NCBI RefSeq assembly: GCF_003573695.1
Contig: NC_039359.1
Location: 186,394,813-186,458,812, forward strand
Direction: 5' to 3'
DNA from: Papaver somniferum
Taxonomy: Eukaryota; Streptophyta; Magnoliopsida; Ranunculales; Papaveraceae
Length of the DNA stretch: 64,000 nt
How positions within the stretch are numbered: the stretch's first letter is position 1; the number at the start of each line of letters is the position of its first letter. Under the pieces are notes generated by a model, which was given only the letters and a program-made list of their open reading frames with translations, did no database searches and was not told the DNA's origin. This document shows positions 47,104-57,037 of the stretch, in pieces. The translations under genes were made by a program, and so were the position numbers.

Positions 47104-48053
47104 CCAAGAGCATGCAAGTGCTGCAACCATGCCGTTGGTTTCCAAACGAAGGGTTAAAACAATCTACGACTACCCTTCCTCTGAGATGCAGATCTCATCC
47201 GTACAAACCTGCCACCAAGCGACTCGTGGAAATGTCTTGGCTGCGATGCTAACTCTTGGTCACAACACCAACTTGGCTGCGATGCTAACTCTCTAGTCAC
47301 GGCACCAACCTGGCTACGATGCCTATTTTTTGGTCACGACACCAACTTGGCTACAAACGCCAAATCCTTTGGCCACGCCGCACGTAGCAACATTCTACAC
47401 GTTTTCCACGAAAATACTTGAGATATCAAAACATGTCATAAACTGGGGGATGCTCATCAGGGTATTGGTATGGCGGTTTACATCGTGCGACGTACACTAT
47501 GCCCGTTACAGGAAAGTGTCATAAGGGTGAGGCGGTTAGTAAATACAAGAAGTAATGGTGAAACTTTTCCTTCATTATGGAGACATCAATTCCAGGCGTT
47601 ACCCGTTACCATTTTCTTCCATTTACTCAACTGTTTCCACTTCTTACAAGACCAGGGTACGTTTGGTTGCGACTTGTATAAATAGGTCTCACCTATTTTC
47701 ACAAAAGACAAGTTTTTGTTCAGGAGAATACAACACTCAGAAATCACTTGTTAGCTTTCCCATCTGTTAGCTTTCCACTTTCTGATACAAGTCGTCAAAC
47801 AACTACTCTTCCCGAATCAACTATTCTGGTCTCAACACTCTCTTTGCTTCCCTCCCTAGACCAACCCTTCTCCTTCACTTTGTGGTCGAAGCAAGTCCGG
47901 AACGACCATTTCTTGGTTTAGGCCGGATTTGTACAGATTGATCTCTCGAATCAAAGTACTCCCTTGCAGTACATTGTTTAGGGTTTAGACTCATTTCTCA
48001 CCTACACACATAAAATTACCTGAATCAGCAAAAACCGTTTTCACCCTCAAACA
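47104..48053 (+). mobile_element. LTR-A copy 3, right segment (R/U5)
   Basis: Continuation of the LTR begun at 35176: last divergent monomer, 37-bp repeat (47234-47358), TATA at 47677-47684, R and U5, ending CACCCTCAAACA at 48053. Outer right end of the compound gypsy element; the next five bases TCAAC match GCAAC before 14310 in four of five positions. Confidence 0.85.
47677..47684 (+). promoter_or_regulatory. TATA box of LTR-A copy 3
   Basis: TATAAATA in CTTGTATAAATAGGTCTCAC, as in the other two complete LTR copies. Confidence 0.75.
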
Positions 48054-48598
48054 TCAACAAAGAATCCACATCCTCTATAGTGATGGTAAACTTTCCCCAT
48101 CTGCATATGAAAGTGTGAGTTGGAATGCACCAGCGAGAAAGTAAAGCCACTATACCTCGCACATCATTTAAAATAAACAAATCTCTGGATGCTTGAATGG
48201 CCCTTGTTACTTGTGCCTGATCCAACATATCTCTAACGCGAGGGGAACCCAGCATGTACCTCGCCCATCCAGAGAATTTCTCTAAAGGTCATCGAGAAAG
48301 CTTAAACTCTATGATTGATGCAAGAAAGATCCCTCGTTCAAGACAAAATCGGATTACTGTCTTGGGAGTAACCAATTTTTTTTGAGTAACACTCCTGGGA
48401 TTTATCAGAAGATGATACGCTTGGGTTTTAAGGCGTTTCTCGGTTTCCTGCTGAACCTCAAAAAACGCATCGTCCACATACGGAACATTTTTGATCCCAG
48501 GTGTTTCTTCCTATTCTTCACCAATAGAAGTCTCATCCATACACGCATCATCTATGGAAATATCATTCTCTTGGGAGTCAGACATCTTCACGAAGTAG
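48054..48598 (-). pseudogene. PMD gene, 5' half, interrupted by the gypsy element
   Basis: Minus strand. ATG at 48585 (MSDSQENDISIDDACMDE), preceded by a 3' splice site (GTCGCAG at about 48601), so translation would start just inside exon 2. One frame runs to 48054 with two stops: TAG near 48513 and TGA at about 48286. PMD motifs: VIRFCLERGIFLASIIEFKL, FSGWARYMLGSPRV, LLSRWCIPTHTFICRWGK, FTITIEDVDSLL. The frame then enters the LTR; its continuation LHLPITGNL is at 14309. The two halves meet at the codon level when the insert and one duplicate are removed. The domain is of the MAIN/MAIL-like PMD family. Whether this was a host gene or an element-borne one is discussed under findings. Confidence 0.85.
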
Positions 48599-48600
48599 CT

Positions 48601-49410
48601 GCGACATACATACGATACTTTACTTCAGTATACCATTCATACAAGATACAAACATCTACAAAATGGTAATTCTCAACTCTTACCTTTTACGATTACGCTA
48701 ACAGTAGTGATTGTAATGTAAGAGTTAACACTTCAAAACTTGCTCGTTTCTTCAAATCTACAAAAGACGAGCAAAACTCAGATTTTCATAAAATCACGAA
48801 TATTTCTACTGTGTGAACATTCACCATGGAATTATGAAAACTAAAACATTATTTCATCATAAATAATTGTTTACTTCTAAAGATTACACAAAATTCAAGT
48901 TTTGATTTTTAAAAGAAAATAATATATATTTACATATATATATATAAACGTGATTACTCGCGTAAATAAATAAAAAACATTTTGACGTGAGCAAGGCTCA
49001 CATAAATAAAATTCGTGGATATTCCACAGTTTCATCAAAAAAATAATAATCCATGAACAGGCCATGGTTTTATAAAAAAAAATATTTTTTTTCCTTCGTA
49101 CTATCATCCGTCTTCAGAATAAGGGTTTATTTCGATTTTGTGAAGGCTCACATCTTTCAAGATAAAGTTTTGGTTTTCATGAAAGCTCATAAACAAAATT
49201 TTATCACTGGACACAGGTCTGTGTATAAAAAATTTGTCCTAAGTCAGGGATTATTACTAGTTTCTTAAACTGACGATCGAAACGAACATACGTTTTCTAA
49301 AAACAAGGGCTTTCCTACAAAACTCACACTCATATATACACATGTATATAACTTCAACATGATCAAAGCATGAACAACTCATGAAATCAGTAAAAAGAAA
49401 AAAGGTTTAC
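48601..49410 (-). other. Putative 5' UTR intron of the PMD gene
   Basis: AT-rich, no coding sequence. Bounded on the minus strand by a donor GACCAG|GTAAACC at 49411/49410 and an acceptor GTCGCAG at 48601-48599. Inferred from splice-site words only. Confidence 0.45.
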
Positions 49411-49545
49411 CTGGTCGGCGGCCGGAAGTTGACAGGACGGCGATCGACGACGACTGTCGGCGACAAAGCTCCGACGATTTTTTTTTCTTTTTTTCTCTGA
49501 CGTGAATATGAGGAAGAGATGAAGGTGGTGGTCGATCCTGGGAAG
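49411..49545 (-). other. Putative 5' UTR exon of the PMD gene
   Basis: Minus strand, CT-rich leader followed by GC-rich CGCCGTCCTGTCAACTTCC and the donor. Lies about 30 bp downstream of TATAAAAGG at 49580. No ATG-initiated frame of its own is compelling. Confidence 0.4.
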
Positions 49546-49571
49546 GTGAAATAAAGAAAAAGGGATTAATT

Positions 49572-49580
49572 CCTTTTATA
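49572..49580 (-). promoter_or_regulatory. Putative TATA box of the PMD gene
   Basis: Minus-strand TATAAAAGG, about 30 bp upstream of a pyrimidine-rich likely start site and about 305 bp inside the LTR-B junction. Same layout as the antisense promoter of the LTR-A elements. Confidence 0.5.
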
Positions 49581-49870
49581 TCAAATTTTATTTCCAAAAC
49601 CTAATTTCACAAGGATTTCCTTTTCGGGCCCGTCCCATGAATCCTAAATCGACCAAGGTTCCATCATTAAATCAGCGGTTCAACACCAATTTATGCTCAT
49701 TAGACGATGCTCTATCATGCTACTGGGATCTTCGTTCAAGCCGTGGTCCAATCGCGCAATCGAAAATCCGGTAACGTCTTATCTTATGACTAAGTTCAAT
49801 TACTTATTTTCGTTCGTAACTGGAAAATTACCATTCAGTGCTGACTGAGGAACATGACTGTACCTCACTA

Positions 49871-49884
49871 AGCAGGGGACTTAA
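49871..49884 (+). other. Polypurine tract before LTR-B
   Basis: AGCAGGGGACTTAA identical to the tracts at 25805 and 35162. Identifies 49885 as a 3' LTR start and the sequence to its left as the interior of a related element. Confidence 0.75.
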
Positions 49885-50599
49885 TGTATATGGTGGATTT
49901 TCGACAAGGGTAAAAATCATAAAACCATAATTATGCATGCTCCTGATCCAGCAATCAGATGAGTATTGAGGCTCATGTCTCTCCTTGAAGCATGAAATCT
50001 CATGCCACAAGAATATCTTACTGAGAATACTGTCTCTCAGAGTATATGTAGATATGTAGTCTCTCAGCTGAGGCAACAACACATTTCATGAATACTGAGA
50101 AATTTCAGTAATCACTTCTATATAGAATCGCAAGGTTGGACAACTCCTAGATAGCATGCCTGCTAGTATAGAGCAATAATGTCTTCAGGATGTAACAATT
50201 TTTTCCCTGATTATATAAATATGACGCTTCAACAAGCTCATATCACCTGAATAATTAGTGCTCCTAGACAATTGTACTAGCATAGAGTTATCAATTAATT
50301 ATTCCTAAATCATTAGATTCATTAACTGAATCCCTGGAAAATATTCCACATCATTTATAGTATTTCGTTACTTCAATTCGTGGTTCTTCACAGCAGAGTT
50401 CCATGTGTTAGTAATAAATATTCAATGTACGGGCATTTGAGCAGCTATCGAGTAAGCCCCGACCAAAATGGTGCAAGTGTACTCAACAATAATGCACTAA
50501 CGAGCACCTGAATGCACGAACGAGCATTCCAAAATACGAAGGAACGATGAACCTATGCAAAATAGGAAGAAAATAATAAATAATAAAACATTAATCAAG

Positions 50600-51060
50600 G
50601 CGCTAGGGGACTGGGCCCACCGGCCGGCCAGTCATGCCGTGGCCAGTCCCACGCCCAATTTTATATTTTATCATATTTTATTATTTTCCTTGATCTCATG
50701 AAAATCTCTTCATTTGAGAAAATATCCTTCGTTTCATGAAAAACTCCTTGAATTCATGAAATTTCTCTCAAGTCATGAAAAATAATATAAAATTAGGAAA
50801 ACTTGTGGGATCGGGCCCTAGCCGGCCGGTCATGCACTAGCCGGTCCCACACGCCCCTTATTTTATTATTATTATTTTTTATGTTTCCCTCATCTCATGG
50901 AAACTCCTTGATTTCAACAATTCCTTGGTTTCAACAAACTCATTGATTTTATGATATTTCCCTAAAATCATGAAAAATATTATAAATTAGGAAAAGTGTC
51001 TTGGGACCGGGCTCTATGGACGGCCGATCATGTCTTGGTCATAGACGGTCCCACACTTCA
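50600..51060 (+). repeat. About 200-bp imperfect tandem repeat in LTR-B (3 copies)
   Basis: Copies begin near 50606, 50808 and 50998 with GGGACTGGGC / GGGATCGGGC / GGGACCGGGC, followed by GGCCGGCC-type palindromic blocks, 'gtcatgc', a CCAGTCCCAC-type word, and an AT-rich tail with repeated 'catgaaa'. Diverged; related words (GGTCCCACGACC) continue to about 51420. Confidence 0.6.
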
Positions 51061-51783
51061 TGATTCCTTCATTATTTTATTATTTATTCCTTCATTTCAT
51101 GAAGTTTTCCCGATTTCAGCAAAAATCCCTGATTTCTTCATATTTTCTCAAAATGTTGCTCAAACACACACCAGAAAATCGAAAGTCTCAAGATTGAGAC
51201 ACAAACATTATGGTGACGCGGCATGTCTCCTTTACCGACCAAGGCCTGCCCTAGGGCTTGCAAATATCCCGTCCCACAAGTTTTAATAATTTTGACCTAA
51301 TTTGCTCAATTGCTCATATTGGGTCCAAACTCTTCTCAAACAACTGGGAGTTTGCTCAAACGACCATCAGTTGGTCCCACGACCACCAAGAGACGGTCCC
51401 ATGACCCCTTGGTCGGTCCCTCATCTCTCCATAATCGGGTTTTACTACCTAATGCTCACACGAGCATTATTTAATAAATGATTAAACCAGCATTTAATCA
51501 TATTTTCACCAACTGGTCTTCAGGAGACTTTGGTATTTTGCTTATTTGAGCATCTGGGCGTTACATGGTCGACTCGTCATCCCATGTAGCCGGTCCCTCC
51601 TTCACTCTGTGGTTAATTTTCAATAAATTCAATTAATCAAAAATTAGGGTTTTGAATCCAGAGCTCTGCAGAAACATAATCCTGAGCAGATTCAAACACC
51701 AATAATTTTATGTTGATCCCATAATCAACACTTTTATCATTATGCTCGGCCTAGTTGTCAGTATCTTAAATTAATATTTTATT

Positions 51784-52480
51784 TGGTCCTGCTACCAATA
51801 ATTCATCAAATGAGCAACATTTGCTCAGATGAGCAATATTTCCTCAGACCACGAATATTGGTTCAACTATCAATATTCAACAATTCATCAAATGAGAAAC
51901 ATTTGCTCAGGCCACGAATATTGGTTCAACTATCAATATCCAATAATTCATCAAATGAGCAACATTTGCTCAGATGAACAATATTTGCTCAGACCATGAA
52001 TATTGGTTCAAATATCAATATTCAATAATTCATCAAATGAGAAACATTTACTCAGTCCATTAATATTGGTTCAACTATCAATATTCAATAATTCATCAAA
52101 TGAGCAATATTTGCTCGGACCACGAATATTGGTTCAACTATCAATATTCAATAATTCAACAAATGAGCAACATTTGCACAGTTGAGCAATATTTGCTGAA
52201 ACCATGAATATTGGTTCAACTATCAATATTCAATAATTCATTAAATGAGCAACATTTGCTCAGTCCATGAATATTGGTTCAACTATCAATATTCAATAAT
52301 TCATCAAATGAGCAACATTTGCTCAGTCCATGAATATTAGTTCGACTATCAATATTCAATAATTCATCAAATGAGCATTACTTTCTCAGTCCATGAATAT
52401 TGACTATCAATATTCAGCAGTTTATCAAACGAGCAACATTTGCTCATACGAGCAATATTTTCTCACCTTAACAATCAACA
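51784..52480 (+). repeat. 63/81-bp tandem repeat in LTR-B (about 9-10 units)
   Basis: Units of about 63 bp (81 bp when a 'atgagcaatatttgctcag' piece is duplicated). Each holds two short hairpins: TGAATATTG..CAATATTCA and TGAGCAA-cat-TTGCTCA. Plus-strand ORFs across it are repetitive and not genes. Confidence 0.9.
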
Positions 52481-52859
52481 TAATTATACCTTTGTCTCAG
52501 TAGACATGTTCAATTCGTGAGTCTCAGAACATTTGCAAATCACGGCTCAACAATACAAGGACTCATCGTCCCATAAAGTCAGCAACTGACTCCACAATCA
52601 CGAGATGTCAATCATGTCATATGGGGGGATATTAACTAGGGTTTTGGTATGGCGGTCTACGACACATGAGTTCATACACACGATGAGAATGTGAGCAATT
52701 TGTGCAATCAGTTGGAGGAGTTAGCAAAGTAGTGGGTGGAAAATTAACCAAGTCTCCGCACGATGAGCAACTGGTTTTGACACGATTTCCCACTTCCCCA
52801 CTCTCTGACTCCAGCAACTGTCACACTTCATGGGATCAAGGTTTTTACAATGATGGCAA

Positions 52860-52867
52860 TATAAATA
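52860..52867 (+). promoter_or_regulatory. TATA box of LTR-B
   Basis: TATAAATA in GGCAATATAAATAAGTCTC, placed relative to the conserved R/U5 as in LTR-A. Confidence 0.65.
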
Positions 52868-53283
52868 AGTCTCTGAATCATGATTGAAGGGACAATCTAT
52901 GGTCAAGAAGACAACACGAGATTAACAACTCAACGTCTGAACAATTAATCTCAATAAAGAAAAATTCAATCAATCAGAACTTATTTTATTTATTCACGTA
53001 GAATACACAACACACCTACAATCTTTGATAACCATTGATCTCACACATTTCTCAGCTTTCCTCCTTCAGATCGACCCATCCTCTCTTGTGACCGAATTGA
53101 CTCCGAAATGGCCATTGTCTTGGTTTAGGCCGGAGTCCCACAGATTGATCTCTCTAACTTAAAGCACTCTCTTCTTGCAGTGCATCTGTGTGAGGTTGAG
53201 CATTTGCTCGGTTCAAGGAGTTTCCTCCGCACGGTCATCTCCCCAATCCCGTAAAAACCATTAAATCGTTTTTCCCCATCTAC

Positions 53284-53518
53284 TACGAGTAAGCTTTCTT
53301 CATCTTTTATTCTTAAGGTTTTTACTTCTTTTTTTATTTTATTTTTCACAGAAAGTTTTACTTCGTTCTTTATTTCTTTTATCAAAAGAAAGTCCATTGT
53401 TGAATGAAAGTGCAACACACATGTAGTACTTTTGGTACCATTTGTACCACATATCATTAATTATACTAGTATAACACGCAAGATCGATGCTCCCGCCGTT
53501 CCCTTCATTCACCTACAA
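53284..53518. other. Unique sequence between LTR-B and the copia element
   Basis: AT-rich, no gene seen. The minus ORF 53125-53457 crosses from LTR-B and is not supported. Confidence 0.4.
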
Positions 53519-53523
53519 TAGTT

Positions 53524-54065
53524 TGTCAGGATTTTCTTAGGGAATCACTGACAACCGCGGAATAACGGATGTTGAGATATTATGATGAATAATAAGTAAA
53601 CCAAGCACAAGTAACTATGAAAATACGAGAAAGATCAATCAACTCACAAGACACAAGATTTATGGTTCGACCAATACATACAACGTGTATATATTGTCTA
53701 CGTCCACTTTGAGCCGCACCAACTCAAATCCACTATGGAAAAAAAAAAAGATTACAACGTGGTGTGAATTCCAGCAAACCCTTGGTTACACCGCAACGAT
53801 TACTCGAGACGATAACCTTGTATCTTGTTCCTCACCAATATGCTCTCACAACGAAACCCTAGCTTTAGCCGTAAAAGCTATACAAGAAATCTCTCACCGA
53901 TCTCTTAATCGTTTTCTACACAATACAATTCTACAAGGCCTAATTACCTATTTATATAGGTTACAAACTTGGCCACCAAGAATTATAACCGGTTTAGGAA
54001 ACCCCTTTCATAAAATATCACGGCTAACTTTAGGAAATAATTAATTAGTCTTCAATTAACTAACA
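53524..54065 (-). repeat. 3' LTR of copia element 1
   Basis: 542 bp, a few per cent different from the other LTR. Minus-strand TATATAAATA at 53949-53958. Confidence 0.93.
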
Positions 54066-54293
54066 ATCTCCCTCTTTGAAGACTCATTTATTGTCTTCAA
54101 TTCTCCTTTTCTTCAACTTTTGATTGACGGTGCTAAAACATCTTCATGTCAGTGCGGCTCCCCTCCCAGATCCTCATTCTGAGAGACCAACTAAAGCCTT
54201 GCAGAGCTTTAACTTGTATGATGTAACTCCCTTGGTAAACATATCCGCTGAATTCTTCGAACCAAGAATCTTCTCGAGCTTCAACTATCCTTC

Positions 54294-54720
54294 TTATAAG
54301 AGATCTCGAATAAAATGATAAGGGATATCTATATGCTTCGTCCTAGCATGATAGGCTGAGTTCTTGGCTAAATGTATAGCGCTTTGGCTGTCGCTAAATA
54401 GAACACTATCTCGTTGTTCCTTTCCCAACTCATCTAACAAACCTCGTAAATAAATCATCTCCTTGATCGCTTCTGTTACTGCTACGTACTCCGCTTCCGT
54501 AGTAGACAATGTTACCAACTTATGTAACCGTGAGTTCCAACTCACTGCATCTGACCCATAGTATAAACATAATCGGTCGTACTTCGCCTTTTATCTATAT
54601 CACCTGTGAAATCTGCATCCACATAACCCCTCAAGATAGAACCACCTTTTCCATAATACAATGGTACGTTTGTGTTACCTCTCAAATACCTGAGAATCCA
54701 CTTCACAGCTTCCCAATGTT
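54294..54720 (-). pseudogene. Copia element 1: RNase H domain
   Basis: Reads leftward from the RT: HWEAVKWILRYLRGNT, GYVDADFTGDIDKRRSTT, SRLHKLVTLSTTEAEYVAVT, SVLFSDSQSAIHLAKNSAYH, ARTKHIDIPYHFIRDLL. The catalytic acidic residues (DAD, E of EAEY, D of SDSQ) are present. Frame broken near 54545 and 54720 relative to the RT. Confidence 0.85.
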
Positions 54721-55470
54721 GTTTTCCTGGGTTTCTTGTATATCTTCATTTGTCTTCGCACACTGCATACTTGAAAGACGAATTTGACTTCCAAATGGAG
54801 AACTAACTGGTTTAGCATTCTCCATATTGAACCTTTTCAACACTCGTTCAATATATTCAGCCTGACTAATCATAAGTACACCCTTAGATCTATCTCTTAT
54901 GATCCTCATACCAAGAATCTGCTTTGCTTCACCGAGATATTTCATAGAAAACTCACTTGCTAATTGTTTCTTCAAATTCTCAACTTCTTGTAGAGATGTT
55001 CCGGCAACCAACATATCATCCACATACAGTAATAATATGATGTAGTCATAACCGCACCTTTTGAAGTAACAACAATGATCTGCATTACACCGTGAGTAAC
55101 CACCTCTATGCATGAAGTTATCAAACTTCTTGTACCACTGTCTCGGGGATTGTTTTAAACCATACAAACTCTTCTTTAGCTTGAATACCATCTCTTCCTT
55201 TCCTTTTACTATGAATCCTCCTGGCTGCTTCATGTAAATTTCTTCATCTAGGTCACCATGAAGAAAAGTTGTCTCTACATCCAACTGTTCAAGGTAGAGA
55301 TCTTCAGAAGCCACTAGACTTAACACTACTCGTATAGTAGTCATCTTCACAACTGGAGAAAATATCTCGTTGTAATCAACACCAGGTTTTTGCTGGAAAC
55401 CTTTGACAACCAACCTCTCCTTGTAGCGAATATCTCAATTTGCTTCAGACTTCATCCGATAAACCCACTT
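54703..55470 (-). pseudogene. Copia element 1: reverse transcriptase
   Basis: Open 55413-54703, with sense codons upstream (KWVYRMKSEAN then TGA at about 55437). Motifs: YNEIFSPVVKMTTIRVVLSL, LDVETTFLHGDLDEEIYMKQ, KLKKSLYGLKQSPRQWYKKF, LLLYVDDMLVAG (catalytic YVDD intact) and EYIERVLKRFNM. Wording closest to Tnt1-94-like plant copia RTs. LDVETTFLHGDL has T for the usual K/A; the domain otherwise looks good. Confidence 0.9.
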
Positions 55471-55742
55471 GTTATGCAACACCTTCTTACCTCTTGGTAA
55501 TTTTACTAACACCCAAGTGCCATTCTCCTCAAGTGAATTCATCTCATCTTCCATAGCAAGTTGCCACTTTCCTGATCATCAGCCGCTAGTGCTTCTTTAA
55601 TATCTTCAGGTTCACCTCCATCCGTAAGTAATAGATAATTCAGAGTATACCTTGGGTTTGGTTTTGGAGTTCTTGATGATCTTCGTACTTCTTGTGGAAC
55701 TGTAGGAGTAACTCCCACTGCAGAAGAAGTCCCTTCTTGTAC

Positions 55743-56993
55743 TTATCCACCATCAGCAACATCGCGATCTTCTTGTACCACACTTTTTCCAAAAACATCA
55801 TCAATATCGATATACAACTCCTTATCGACGTTGCTTGATCCAACATCTTCAACATGTGTTTTATTCCTGTCCTTGTACAACTCATTCTCATTAAACGTGA
55901 CGTCTCTACTTCTAATAACTTTGTGACCCTCGTAGTCCCAAAGTTTATACCCAAAAACATCATTTCCGTAACCAAGAAATATACACTTCTTTGCTTGAGC
56001 ACCTATCTTAGACCTCTCACCGGGACTAAGATGAACATAACCAACACAACCAAAAACTTTCAAATATGAAAGATTTACCTTTTTGCCGGTCCAAACCTCC
56101 TCTGGTATCTTCATATCTAATGGACTACTAGGTGTCCTATTGATTAGATAAACATCCGTCTCTGTTGCATGTGCCCAGAAGGTCTCGGTCAAATCAGACT
56201 GCAACCTCATGCACCTAGCACGTGCATTCAACGTCCAATTCATACGTTCTGCTACTCCATTCTCCTGCGGCGTCCTTGGAACTGTCCTCTCCAAACGAAA
56301 TCCATTTGTAGCACATAACTGTAAGAATTCTGTTTTGTCCTACTCACCACCATTGTCTGACCTTAGACACTTCAACTTCAGACTAGTTTCTGTTTCAACC
56401 AAAGCTTTCCACTTTTTAAAAACTTCATACACCTCGAACTTATTCTTCAGGAAGTAAAGCCACACCTTCCTTGAGTGATCATCAATAAAGGTGACATAAT
56501 ATTGGAACCCGCTGTGAGATGCAACATCAATTGGTCCCCATACATCAGTATGAACCAAATCAAGTTTCTCACTTCTCAAGGCTCTGCCGCCTCTGCTGAA
56601 ACTAACCCGTTTTTGCTTTCCAAGAACAGAGTCTTCACAAAAACTGATATCAACAGACTTAACCTTAGGTAGATATCCTCCCGAACATAGAATATTCATG
56701 TTCTTCTCACTCATGTGACCTAATCTTCTATGCCATAAGTTAGTTTCTTCATCACTACTAGCCACTGCTAAAGTAGTTCCATCTGAATTCCGGTATAGAG
56801 TACCGACTCTAACTCCACGAGCTAATACCATAGCTCCTTTATTAACTTTCCAATTGTGTTTCGTAATCACAACTTCACAGTCATCATCACAAACTTGCCC
56901 CACAGATACCAAGTTCTTCTTCAAATTTAGAACGTGTCGTACATCCTTCAATTTCCATGTCGAACCGTTGACTTTCAAGATCACATCACCCAA
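55743..56993 (-). pseudogene. Copia element 1: integrase
   Basis: Two adjoining open stretches. 56993-56340: zinc module LWHRRLGHMSEKNMNIL .. CEDSVLGKQKRVSF, core DLVHTDVWGPIDVASHSGF, YYVTFIDDHSRKVWLYFLKN, CLRSDNGGE, then a TAG replacing the next codon. 56294-55743: RTVPRTPQENGVAERMNWTL, NVYLI-like DVYLINRTPSSPLDMKIPEE and LKVFGCVGYVHLSPGERSKI. The D-D-E residues are present. The short linker 55640-56002 is in another frame. Confidence 0.88.
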
Positions 56994-57037
56994 ACCAATG
57001 ATGTCGCATGCTTCACCGTCACCTAAGAATACTTGGA

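Larger units (their letters stand above)
49885..53283 (+). mobile_element. LTR-B: second long LTR of a related gypsy element
   Basis: Starts TGTATATGGTGG, resembling the LTR-A start (TGTTGATGGTGG..AGGGTTAAAATC versus ..AAGGGTAAAAATC). TATA at 52860, then R/U5 homologous to LTR-A: CTTGTGACCGAATTGACTCC, GTCTTGGTTTAGGCCGGAG, CAGATTGATCTCTCTAAC. End placed near CGTTTTTCCCCATCTA by alignment with LTR-A; the terminal CA is not clear. The middle 2.5 kb shows no similarity to LTR-A and holds two other tandem repeats. It is probably the 3' LTR of the element that carried the antisense PMD gene. No interior follows on the right. Confidence 0.75.

Noticed and set aside
47104..48053. A separate solo LTR
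   Set aside because: It continues the LTR begun at 35176 exactly across the CCGTG target duplication.
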